Source: Tetrapyrgos nigripes (taxonomy: Eukaryota > Basidiomycota > Agaricomycetes > Agaricales > Campanellaceae). Taken from it: DNA of 64,000 nucleotides. Location: positions 1 to 64,000 of the forward strand of contig JAACJM010000269.1 in assembly GCA_013368315.1 (NCBI GenBank), written 5' to 3'. Positions 31,925 through 42,857 of the stretch are shown piece by piece. Both the position numbers and the translations under genes were made by a program. Position 1 is the stretch's first letter. Each line of letters starts with the position of its first letter. The notes beneath the pieces were generated by a model. It was not told where the DNA came from. It worked only from the letters and a program-made list of their open reading frames with translations, and searched no databases.

Positions 31925-34900
31925 TCATCCTCCATCATTCCTCCTCTGACTCATCTCCATGGGCCTGTATCCCATCTCAGGATCATGACCATGATTTGGC
32001 GAAGTCTCGTCCAAATGACTGCCTTTTACCGGATTTCTGCCATTTACAACGGCTCCCATCTTATCTTCATTCTGACTCTGCATTTTTTGGATCAAAAACG
32101 TTCCTAAGAGCCCCATTCCGCAGACCCCGACCATGGTTTGCCATATTACTGCAAAGCTGTGAGCGAAAGTTACTTGGACTTCCGTCTTCAAGGGATCTGG
32201 AAGGTCAAGAATAGTTGGGATACCGGCGAAAGCAACCAAGTGCGAATCGACGAGAGGGAATTGGGAGGACGCGGGTAGTTTCTCATGGAAGAGATTCTGT
32301 TCATGCCCAAAAGGTTTAGATCACTGTGAAGGAAGGAAGGCGCGAAAGGAATGAAATATACGTACTTGTAATATTGTACTTCCAACTGTGATACCCCAAG
32401 TCTGTGAAAAAGCGACGAGACTAAGCATATGGCTCATAAACCTGAAGAAGGACTGCCACCGTACCTGAGCAAAAGCACGAATAAAATTCGAAAACAGTAA
32501 CGCAGCAGCAATTCTGTTGGCCGGTAGTGGAGATACTACCGAGAACCCAGGTGTCGAGAACTGTACAGAATCACAAATCGGATCCGATATCAGCAAAGTC
32601 GACATCTTACGCAGAAATCAAGAAGACTCACCAATATTCCAGCTCCCAAACCCGTAATCACTTGGTACCCGACCCATTCTCCAACTTTGGACGCTTCATC
32701 TAAGGTACTCAACAAGCCAAAACCAACCATAATCAAAATCCATCCAGCATAGATAGGTAACCGATAATATCCGGACCTAGTAACGAAGATTCCAGCTAAG
32801 AATGCTGCAAATACCATGGGTAATACCCCCGCGAGGTAGTTGACCGCAGAGTGAAGAGGAGAGAAACCTAAAACAGCTTGGAAGTATATAGGCATGTAGA
32901 AGGCGAACGCTGCAAGGAAGTAGACTTGTATTAGAAATGGACATTCATGGCTCGGAAAAACGATAGATAATAGTAATACGAACCGATACTAGCTACCCCA
33001 TGCGCACCTACGCATATAAGCCCACCAATTGTCGTACGATTCCCAAAAGCTTCAAACAGACGCGTCTGGACGTGTACTCCCCGATTCGCACAGACCGCGA
33101 ATACTCCGAAACCAATCAACACGACGGCACCCAGCACGAGGGGCACAAGAACTTGAGCCGAGTCCCACGGAAACCGAACACCACCGAATGCTAAACCGAT
33201 GGTTGTCAACCCGCATCCAAGGGCGCTCGTTATGGTGAGGAGAGCTGTTGGGCTTTTTTCATTTGAAATAGGAATTGTTGGCAAGCCGCGGTTGGCATAG
33301 ATCAGGATGAGACTCACCTCCATTCGACAGGAGTGGGTTTAATAGTACTATTAGCACGAGAATGAGATGGACTGCCTCGAAGACAAATCGCGATCAAGAC
33401 CCCAGCGATACCCGTCAAGGGTAGATTTAAATCTATCAGAATTTGGGAAAAACAAAAAGCGTCATCAGTCAGCCATGTTTGTTTCACTCTGGCACAAACA
33501 TATGGTATGGCACATATGTACACAGGGCACATAGACGTGCCCACATGAGTGCGACCATGTACGATACTGAAGATTGAATAAAATTTGAATAAAATCACTC
33601 ACAAAACAACCACCTCCACGTCGTCCTATTCGAAGAAGCAAAAGCACCACCAATCACCGGCGCGACAGCTGATGCGACAGACCAAGTCAATCCTAGAATC
33701 CCTTGATACCTACTTGGTTCTGAAGCAGTTAAAGCAGATGTGGCGAGGCCGAGATCGGATTGAATTATCGTTGGAGTTAGAGAGATCATTCCACCGCCTC
33801 CGATGCCTTGTATAGCTATCGAGGTTCAAGCCAGTATCGTTATGCAGGCCGTCATATGGGATATAGGGATATATAAGACGGGAACGGGAACGATCAAGAG
33901 GGAGGGTACGGGCAGGAGAAGAAAGGAAAATTATGTTGTCAGTTATTGGATACGCCACTGAGAAACAGATAAACAGAAAGCAATCAATCATGTCATTACA
34001 CACCTTGACCGGCGATCATCATGGCCTGATTCAAAATCAAAACAGTCAGTCAGATAGTTAGACAAGAATAAATGAATGAATAAATGAAAAGATGTGGGTG
34101 TGGTGATGTGGAGGAAGAATGTAGCAGGTCTGAAGGATGCGAACCATCAAGTACGTTGCGTTCCCTTGACAGTTTCCAGTCCCCGTCTCCATCTCTATCT
34201 CCACCTACGTATCCGTGGAGAGATAGATGATTTGCGCCGGGTATATTTGGACGTCAGATGTCCCAGCACCAGTAACGAGAGGCAAAGACGACCGACAAAA
34301 CACGGATAATAGAGACATACCATACTCTTAGCCCCACCCGCTAACGCACTTCCGACTGCGAAACAAACGAGACAGCCTAGGAGAACTGATTTTCGACCAA
34401 ACGTGTCGGAAAGTGATCCACCAAGTGGAATAGAACAAGTCATGCATAGGGCGTACGCAGATCCGATCTATGTCGAGTAGAGTATGAGTAAAAGACAAAA
34501 AAAAAAGCAAACGAAAGAAAGAAGAAGGAAAGAAGAAGGAAAACGTCGTCAACAAGTGCCTTTCGAAGCATGCATACCACTAGTAACGGTATAATTGACC
34601 ATTAACTCACCCAAGTAAAATCCCCTTGCCCATCCTGCAGAGCCCTAGCAATTGTAGGTACCACCGTCCCCAACGCCATAAAGCTCATCGCAGAGATAAA
34701 TATCGAGAGGTTGATGGCGAAGAATGATAACCAAAATGATATGGACTTGCGTTCCCCAGTCCGACAGGGCCAATTCGAGGATGAGGGGTCGAAAATGACA
34801 TCCGAAGCGCCAGAAGAAGATAAGACCGTCGCAGTCGCAGTCGCATCCTCATGTATACCCATACCCCTATCTCTCCCTCTCCCTCTACCTCTGTCTCTCC

Positions 34901-36617
34901 CTCCCCCAAGAATCATCCGAGAAATACGACGGGCCTTGATATGTGTATTCGTCGCAGCCGAAGCCGAGCCTAAAGTCGAGTCACCTCCAAGGGTACCACT
35001 CCCAATAGTAGTAGTCATAGTCGAGTGATCCATCTCAGAAGCAAAGTCCTGGTCTTCGACAGGTTGAACAGAAACATCGACCTCGTCGGTTTTGAGATTT
35101 TCCTTCTTCTCTTTGCCTTTCCTCGAGCCCATGCCTATGCCCACCCCATTCCCAGATTCCTCACTTCCACGCCTACGCTTATAGCTATAGGCACCTTCAG
35201 CCTCAGCCTCAGCTTCTTCTCGTCTTAGCCTTAGTGAATACGAATCCAGTTCTTCTTCATCCCCGTTCCTAACCTCAAGAATCCCAAATCCTACCCCTAC
35301 TCCTACTCCTTCGGAATCGGACGAACGCGAACGCAAATTGGAGTTGGAATTGGAATGGGTCAAGCCTGAGGCCGCTGCGGGAACCGCCTCTGCAGCCTGT
35401 ACCGGTACCGTTTCCGTTTCCGAAGCACTCTGTAGCGGATATAAATATGATACTGGCGCTGGTTGGTCCCGAGTCGAGGATAAGGATATTTGTCCTGCAG
35501 CGTCGTCTCCGTCCCTGTCTCCAAACCGCACTCCGGAATCAAGCCCGGGGTCCTCTGACCTTCTCTCTAGCTGTATCATCTCCGTCTCTCCCTCCGCATG
35601 GCCAAGACTACTACGAGTATCTCCAGACCCACTAGCACTGCTCCCCGCCCACGAAGCCGACCCGTACCCTGGCCCTGACCTATACCCCAAGCCTTCCAAT
35701 CCAGGCGGAACCACATTGAGCGTTATCGTCGAGGCTACAGAAGGGGCTGGTGAGGCTGAGACTAGAGCCAGCGCTCCTGATCCGAATCTTAATCCTAGTG
35801 CTGCAGCTGAAAAGGCAGACGACGAAGACGACGAAGTTGAAGCTACTGACAAAGTCGAAGTCGAAGCCGAAGCCGCCCTCGACCTCTGACTCTGACTCGG
35901 TCTTGTCCCAAGTCCAGGTAGTAAAGATCCAGGTGATGATACAGATGGAGGCACCGGATGATCATGATCATGAATAGAGACAGTTGTCGAAGTTGGTGAT
36001 ACTTCGAGTTCTACACTGACGATGGAGCTGGAACGAGAACGGGTACGGGTACGGGTACTAGAGGTAGTGGAGATAGACCACTCGGATCGCTCCGAGATAC
36101 GGGAGAGGCGGTTTCTGGTGTGAGGATTGGTGTATGTGTTGGTGTTGACGTTGGTGTTGACAGTGATAGGCGGCGTGCCGGTAGAGCTGGGATTGGGATT
36201 GGGAGTGGGAGTGTGAACAAAACCCATGTTCATGTAAGTGTATGGATTGTGATTTGGGAATGGGATACCACCACTATCACTACTGCCACTAGAGCTTGGA
36301 ATAGAAAAGGGACCGAAGGAACCTAGTCCGGGTGGAAGATTCGGGTATGCGATTCGGTCGTTTTCGAAATCGTACGGATCAAAGTGATCAAAGTCACTTG
36401 AAAAGTCGAATTCGTATTCGTCCGAGTCGTATGGGTCGAAGTCGGGGGAGGGGGAGGGAGAGGCTGGGTGGTGTTGGCCATGAATTACTTGGGAAGCGGA
36501 CGAGGATGAAGGAGTGGAAGTGGAAGTGGGAGTAGAGTTGGACAGGAATGGGAATTGGGAGGAGGAGGAGGAGGAACTTGAAGAAGAAGGATTGCTGTTA
36601 CTGGAGTTGGCGTCCAT
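31925..36617 (-). CDS. MFS transporter (14-TM DHA2-like) with a long disordered N terminus
   Basis: Exons: 34611-36617, 34321-34467, 34004-34025 (22 nt), 33603-33815, 33318-33432, 32984-33252, 32632-32909, 32465-32560, 32366-32401 and 31925-32296; every phase matches, giving 1184 residues. The transporter part starts near residue 627 (RKSISFWLSFFAINLSIF). It has the MFS loop GGSLSDTFGRK, AIQGIGGGGM, RYQGILGLTW, WRWLFYLNLPLTGIAG and later hydrophobic segments, like drug/H+ antiporters of the DHA2 group. Residues 1-620 are Ser-, Gly- and Asp-rich low-complexity sequence in the same open exon, about as long as a whole ordinary MFS protein. The substrate cannot be read; multidrug and basic amino-acid transporters share this fold. 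It sits between two alpha-galactosidase genes. Confidence 0.85.
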
Positions 36618-37635
36618 GTTATTAGGTTAAGGATGTATGGAAATTCTGTGTGAATATGAAAGAAGGAAGGTTACAATGCCAAACGCCCATTATAGGAATT
36701 GAGGACTCACTTGAAAGTAGAAAAAGAGACCCTAGTACAGAGAGACTGTTGTACAAGATGCGATTGATGAAAAACACACAGGAGACCAGTCAAATGAAAA
36801 GCATGAGTATAGATTGTGCCCGGAGCCAACGGAGAAGGAGATGAGCAAAGTCACCCGAAGCTACAAAGCCAGGTAAAGTACCACTGTCTCTCTCAAACAC
36901 AGCGGTGATGGGTGAAACCGTGAAAGAGAGGGACTGATCCAAGAAGGGTACGTGAGGGTACGTATGTCAACTTTAAAGGACATGAGGATTGTTTCATCGT
37001 TGCGCTTATTACGTGCAAATTGGACTTTACACCCATTTGGCAAGTATTCCTATCAGGAGGCGGCGTCGGCTGATATGTGGCTGAAATGAATATCCGGGAT
37101 GGAGACTGAGTACATGTTAGTCATTGTTAGATGAATGCTGGTCTACATATAGAGGCTATTTAAAATTTAAAGATGGACTTAGCCATGGAAGGTTGAAGAG
37201 GACTTGGAGAGGAATTTGATATCTAGCAAAGAACTCGCACGAACTTGAAAAGTTGCTCTTGACGTTGCCGTTTATCCGTGTTCAAGGTGTCAATTGCTTT
37301 ATGTGGTTAGAAACTTCGGGCCTTGAAGGTCGGGGAGGAACCAACGGACGACAGACGTAGTAACGTGCGGCTGTGCAATGATCCGAACTCCTCGAGCTTC
37401 GGCTGCAATATAGAAGCTCGAAAGTCCTGGCTCCTGAACAAGAAATGCTACAGTGCACACTGCAGGTCCCAGGAACAAGAAAAGTGGACGATGTTGTCAG
37501 GTGTTGTCGTTGTCACAGTGTGAAGCTTTGGAGAATCTCATGGTTGCATCGGGATTCCCAGCACGTGATAGCGTCGCGTCGCGAGAAACACGTCCCGAAG
37601 CCTCCGATATCGACTCCTGGGCGCAAAGAAAGGTT
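36618..37635. other. Intergenic, no gene seen
   Basis: Upstream of the transporter start and downstream of the tRNA. No frame with splice support or recognisable product. Confidence 0.45.
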
Positions 37636-37726
37636 GACCCCTACCCGGATTGAACGGATGACCTTGTGGAAGCCAGGCACTAGCTCTTAACTGGAATCAC
37701 ACGCTCTACCGCTGAGCTAAGAGATC
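37636..37726 (-). tRNA. tRNA-Trp (CCA) with 20-nt intron
   Basis: The acceptor GATCTCT pairs with AGGGGTC (with G-U pairs); the D-arm is GCTC/GAGC, the anticodon loop TTCCAGT after splicing, and the T-loop TTCAATC. The intron is 37671-37690, placed after position 37. It contains CCTGG, which can pair with the anticodon region as is usual for eukaryotic pre-tRNAs. A and B boxes are present. The mature length would be 71 nt. Confidence 0.75.
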
Positions 37727-37918
37727 ACTGCAGCAGGGTCGGCCATACGCGTGCATCGCGAAGAGTCGTGAGAAGATGCACAGCCACATCACCACTCTTC
37801 CTCATTCGGCGACGTTTGTTCATCTTGCAGACCTTCTACTAACAGAGACCATCCTTCGTCCTTCTTCATCTCTTAGTTGGGGACATAGACTTTTAATACC
37901 GCCTCTCTGGACTCTTTC

Positions 37919-40463
37919 ATGGCCGTTTATGATGTCTGTAAGTGCAAAAACGGCTTTCGCTTCGTCGCCCCTATCTCATCTGCGGGACAGTTGCGCAGTT
38001 TTCACTAGCCATTACACAAGTCTTTCATTTCCTACTCACTCTGACGAATATATCACCATCTAATGTTGGCTTTGGTACGTGGTCTACTTATCGTGCTCTA
38101 AACATCCATGCCAATATCTAACCTATCCTCTTCCTTCTTTCACAGCTCCCTATCCATATGAACCTCCACCTCTTTATCCCCTCTCCATATCCCAAACCCC
38201 CCATGGCTTCTCCCATTCCGCTCGAGGCTGGAACTCCTTCGGTATCCAAGCCAATCCCTTAACAAACCCCAACTTTGTCTTCAACCAAGAACACGTCATG
38301 GCTCAATGTGATGTTCTCGCGAGACCACCTTTCTCTACTCTTGGTTCTGTTGTTTTCGGAAACGACAGTAATGCAAACGAGGAAAAGACGGGGAATGGTC
38401 TCTTCTACACGTATTGCAGTTTAGATTCTGGCTGGTCGGCTTGGGACCATGGAGATGAGTACGGAAGGATCATAGCGGATAAGAGAGTGTTTGATATACC
38501 GAAGCTGGCGGAACATTTACACAAGCGGGGTAAGTGCTCCAAGTTACTAGTAGCTCAGCCTTTTGGTCATAAGACCTTCGGGACTGGTTATGATCAAGCG
38601 CGCTAGTTATTCGGGAACAGTTGTACATACTAACTAGATTCCTTTTACGGGTCACTCTTTTCTCTAGGCCTGCAACTAGGACTTTACGTCGTACCCGGTG
38701 GTTTTCATAAAGATATGAACAAGACAATTTTGGGAACGAAAAATATCACGATTGGGGATGTCTGTTCGGGAGATAATGGGCTACTCAGATGTAACTGGCA
38801 TTATGGTCAAGACGGTGTACAGCAATGGCATGATTCCGTTGTGGAGCAATTTGCTAGGTGGTGAGTGTCATGCGATGGTTACCATCTTTTATATTCTGCC
38901 CATCCGGCACTGTACATCGTATCGACTAACCATCTATTCTTTCGTTCCCTTACATGCCCCTATTACCCCAAAATCCGTCCTAATATCGATATCCATATAC
39001 CTATTCGACGCGTCTCTTCGGCTACCATTGACACAGGGGCGTCGACTTTATCAAACTCGACTTTGTAACCCCCGGTTCCCCAATGCTCCTCCCAAAGAAC
39101 TCGTCCGGCTCCGTTATAGCCTACCACCGCGCTATTTCTAAGCTCTCCAAGCTCCCCAACTCCAACTCCCGTCCCAACCGTCCTAATCATCCCATCCGCC
39201 TCGCCATATCCTGGAAACTCGCCCGTGACCCAACCCACTTCTCCATCTGGTCGTCTCACGCGGATTCTTTTCGTACGGATCAGGATATCAATAACGCTGG
39301 AGCTGAAAGCGCGAGGTTTACGAGATGGGAAGTCGTTCAGAGGGCGATGAATGAGTATAGGGGGTATGTTGAAGGGCATGCGAGGAAGCATATGCAGACG
39401 GAGATGGGTGAGGGTATGGGAGAGGTCTTAACGATCCATCCAGATATGGATAATCTGTACGTGGGTAATGGGGAAGAGATAGATGGGGTAGATGATAGGA
39501 TGAGGAGGACAATGGTAAATCATTGGGTCGGAGCAGGGGCAAATTTGATGTTGGGGAGTGATTTGACTGGGCTGGATGGTGAGTACCATTTTATATTGCT
39601 ACTATTACCGTCTATGCGGTGTCGTCTATGTTTCTTCTTTCTGTCTTCGCGTATAATTCTGATATCTCTTCCATCCAGCAACCGGCCTCTCCCTCCTAAC
39701 AAACCCCACCATCCTCTCTCTCGCCCACTGTTTTACATCTCGATTTCCTATGCGTCCAAGAAACCCAGGTACAGGTCTCGGTCATTCAAGACAACTTCAG
39801 GCTTGGATCGCTGGACCCGATCCAGAGACGGGCGATGCTGTTGTGCTGTTGGTGAATTATGGAGTTGATTTGGGGCAGGGGGGTTTTGGAGGTACAGGTG
39901 AAGAGTTTGAGAAGGAACTTGGAGGTTCAGAGGACTCGAAAGGCGCCAGGTCCAAGTCTGAGTCTCGAGGTGAAGGAATAACGGGAGGAACGATGGGAGG
40001 CAAAGGACCCCAGACAGTTTTCGTTAGCTCCAACGATCTAGGTTTGGGCTTAGGCCGTGTTGGAGAAGCCGGAGGTGCGGTTGGGATGCAGTGGGAGGTT
40101 AGAGATGCTTGGGGAGAATCGGAAGAAGGAACGAATTTTTTGGGGGTGTTGCAATCAGGATCAGGCTCCGACCTTGCTGAGCTGAAGGATAGGGGTTTCA
40201 GAACGTCGCTTAGAGGGCTTCAAGATGATGCACAACGTCAGCGTTCTTTCGAGTTGAGTCCAGGCGTAGGAATATTGGACGTTACGCCTGGAAAGACTAG
40301 AAAGGACTCAGAGAACGCGCATGATGATTATGGCAATGACTCGCACAGTGGAAATGGAATGGAAAGCGACTCCATGATGGCAGGAAGCGTTTTGATGGCG
40401 AATTTGGCTGAAGGAGAGAGTGTGTTGTTGATGTTGAAGCCTGTTGGTGAGTGGAAACTTTAA
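37919..40463 (+). CDS. GH27 alpha-galactosidase 2
   Basis: Secure exons are 38146-38529, 38668-38860, 39037-39578 and 39679-40463. Two short 5' exons (37919-37937 and 38009-38074) fit in phase and supply a start and a hydrophobic stretch (VFHFLLTL), but are tentative. Family 27 landmarks: ARGWNSFG, CSLDSGWSAWDHGDEYGRI, LQLGLYVVPGG, the nucleophile in DFIKLDF, DSFRTDQDI, NLMLGSDLTGLDG. The C-terminal domain has two long low-complexity insertions (around 39890-40010 and 40140-40370) not present in paralogue 1. The predicted reaction is release of terminal alpha-galactose. It is transcribed away from the transporter and from paralogue 1. A decayed copy of its 3' end lies at 62424-62756. Confidence 0.85.
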
Positions 40464-40799
40464 TGGACGGATAATGGAAGGTGTAGGGTAGACTCGGGCT
40501 GGGATTCTTCGCTGGCTGCATGAACGGATAGATCAACGGATGGATTATCTTGGTGATGCTCAGCCCGTCAGTCGGTCAGAGGTGTACCGGGTAAATGGAA
40601 GGAATCTAAGAGAGTAGAATCTAAAACGAAGCTGTACTTATTATTTATACGTATACTGTACTTACTGAGCTGTAACATAGGTTGCCCACTCTGTCTTTCA
40701 TTTTCGACTTTAAATCATGTTCGTTTTGAAGTGGCGTGCGTACATACTGTACATATGTATCTATTGTCTCTGTTTTTTTCACTACGTCTTTAGTATTGA
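40464..40799. other. 3' flank of alpha-galactosidase 2
   Basis: No gene. AT-rich with several TATA-like and ACTGTAC repeats. Confidence 0.4.
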
Positions 40800-41050
40800 A
40801 TTCCAAGACCTATTGACTGATTCCCAAACTCCTTCAATAGCTCATCCTCCTTCTTGATTCATCCAAATAGAACTGTGGCCACTCCACCGAGTCCAGGCGA
40901 TAATAGCTACGACAATTATCGCCATGGCCTTAGGCACAAGGCCTTGCCAGTGCCACTGATGCATCTCATTTCCATTTTCACTAATCAAGAACTCCGTCAA
41001 GGCTCTCACCAACCACTAGGCCTCGTCCTATCCACAACTCGGTTGAATGA
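40800..41050 (-). pseudogene. ICMT relic (B-type)
   Basis: The minus-strand translation has the ICMT 3' half in decayed form: ALTEFLISENG, KAMAIIVVAIIAWT, then a frame-broken equivalent of the MKKEDELMKREFGNQWIEW region. It is far more diverged than the other relics. Confidence 0.55.
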
Positions 41051-41110
41051 TTGCAGTTATAATTCTCTAAGACATACTCTTTCAGAAACAATCCCAGATG
41101 ACGCAACATA

Positions 41111-41982
41111 GCAAGTGTTTTACGTCAAGAGGTCCAAATCACAGGTCTTGGCAGCTCAACATTTGCTGCAACTGCTGAATCCATCAACACCATTTTCTAT
41201 ATGTGTGAAAGGCGCGTTCAGGAAGGGGAACTTGATGGAAATGGTATTCTCACTAGTTTCCGTGGTGAAACCACACTAGATTTCAGCAATAGGCAAGATA
41301 CTTTGGATCACATATACTTATCACTGATGTTTTATCTCATTAGATATTTTACTCCACGTAGAAGTGCGCCACAGGTAGACGCTCTATCCTTTACCATGCT
41401 AGAAGATCCCAATGGTATTCTGGCAGTGCTCTCAACTGATGAATACATTCATTGCGAAGAAAACGTCGTTCAATTCTATCAGCGTGTACACAGCTCTTCT
41501 AGAGCTGAGGGCAGGTACATCTTATGCATAGATTTCTGGTACCTGCACTAATGCAATCTTCAGGATGATACCTATGGATCCTATTGCTTTTCGAGCTGGA
41601 GACATTGTTGAAGTTCAGGCTTCAATTACATTGATCCCTCAATCAGATGGCTCCAAGAAGAAGATGATTGGTATCTTGCGAGCGTTGACACTGTTGGATG
41701 CGAGACATAGACAGGTAAGTTCCTAGTTCTCCTTTTCATGATACATTCAGTCATACTTTTAATCAGGCTGCAATCGAAGCGAAAGATTCGGCAGAACGAT
41801 CGTTAATCGGCTCTAGAGGGGGCGTGTACGGAGCTAAGCATAAAGTAGGACATGATTGTCCTGATGATGATGACGACGATGGGTCTGAATCTGGTTATGA
41901 TAGTGCCAGTCAGGGGGATGTTGTGAATGTGACAGAAAGGAATGTTAGGAGGCGGATCGAAGAGTTAAACTTGGAGGATTGA
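41111..41982 (+). pseudogene. Hypothetical protein, spliced, start not found
   Basis: A plausible coding path reads an open first exon to 41514 (TGLGSSTFAATAESINTIFY and later STDEYIHCEENVVQFYQRVH), then 41564-41714 (MDPIAFRAGDIVEVQASITL, then MIGILRALTLLDARHRQ) and 41767-41982, with introns of 49 and 52 nt. The C terminus is acidic (DCPDDDDDDG). I do not assign a function. From memory, similar proteins of unknown role are frequent in agaricomycete genomes near transposons, but I cannot check that here. Upstream of 41111 the frame closes, so the gene is probably truncated. Confidence 0.5.
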
Positions 41983-42340
41983 TTGTGACGAGATGTATGA
42001 GTATTGAAAGATATGACATTGTACTACTAGTGAAACCAACTATCTCAAATGCCTGAAGAAATCTTGTTGCATTGTTCGGTTGCACGAATCATATTTCGTG
42101 GTCCTGGACAGGTATAAATTCAGATTTTGCTCTTTGCTATTACACTAATACCTGCTCACACAGTCAGTGGGGGATAGTGCCGATCTGGTTGTATACCCCA
42201 GTCCATCCCAGCTAGAATCTTTCAACGATGCTGCCGCATCCTTCAGAAACATGGTTCGTATCAGTATTTTTACTTAATGAATCACTCATGTTGCACAATG
42301 TGTAGAGTAACTATCACAATATGTGGGATTCATGTAATGA

Positions 42341-42512
42341 TGTAATCCAGTTGTCGGCTGGAGCACTAAGCGGGAGGAACGAGACTAGAATCTGGAACAC
42401 GTCGTATTGAGAAGATGAAAGAAAAAGATAAGAATAAGGTACAGTGTGACTACTGGTATATATAGTACTGTCACTACATGTGATCGTGTCGTAAACGTAA
42501 TCTACGTTTACA
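42341..42512 (-). repeat. 3' LTR of outer Gypsy element
   Basis: The 172 bases match 58792-58963; I saw no differences on reading them side by side. Confidence 0.9.
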
Positions 42513-42857
42513 CTCCTCCCCAGTTCGAAACAGAGCATATACTACGGTAACATCAGTAAAAAAAAGGATAATAAGATATGGGAAATGAAGGCGTTAGGAG
42601 GAAAAATTTTGTTGAACGTTCGCATACCTACTCCGCCACTTCCGGCGTTAACATCTCGTCTGGACCTGCGCCACCTTGAGCAGCCCATTCGTCTGTTGAA
42701 TTTAACGTTCGAAAGAAATCGAGAGAGAGAATTTCCGAGCAACAAAAAGGTGAATTCAAATAGGCAGGGAACCCGTGGCAAGCGCACGACGTTCCCAAAT
42801 CGTACATCAGTATATAAGATATGTAAATAGGGGTTTTCTTAATTAATCGTACAATAC

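Noticed and set aside
35025..36535. Plus-strand frames opposite the transporter N terminus (for example 35338-35889)
   Set aside because: They are antisense shadows of a low-complexity Ser/Asp-rich exon and have no domain or splice support.
37776..38063. 95-codon plus-strand frame upstream of alpha-galactosidase 2
   Set aside because: It does not join the enzyme in phase, and the two short exons proposed instead do.
42541..42857. Short frames between the outer 3' LTR and the pol end
   Set aside because: This is the 3' untranslated part of the outer element; no coding signal.
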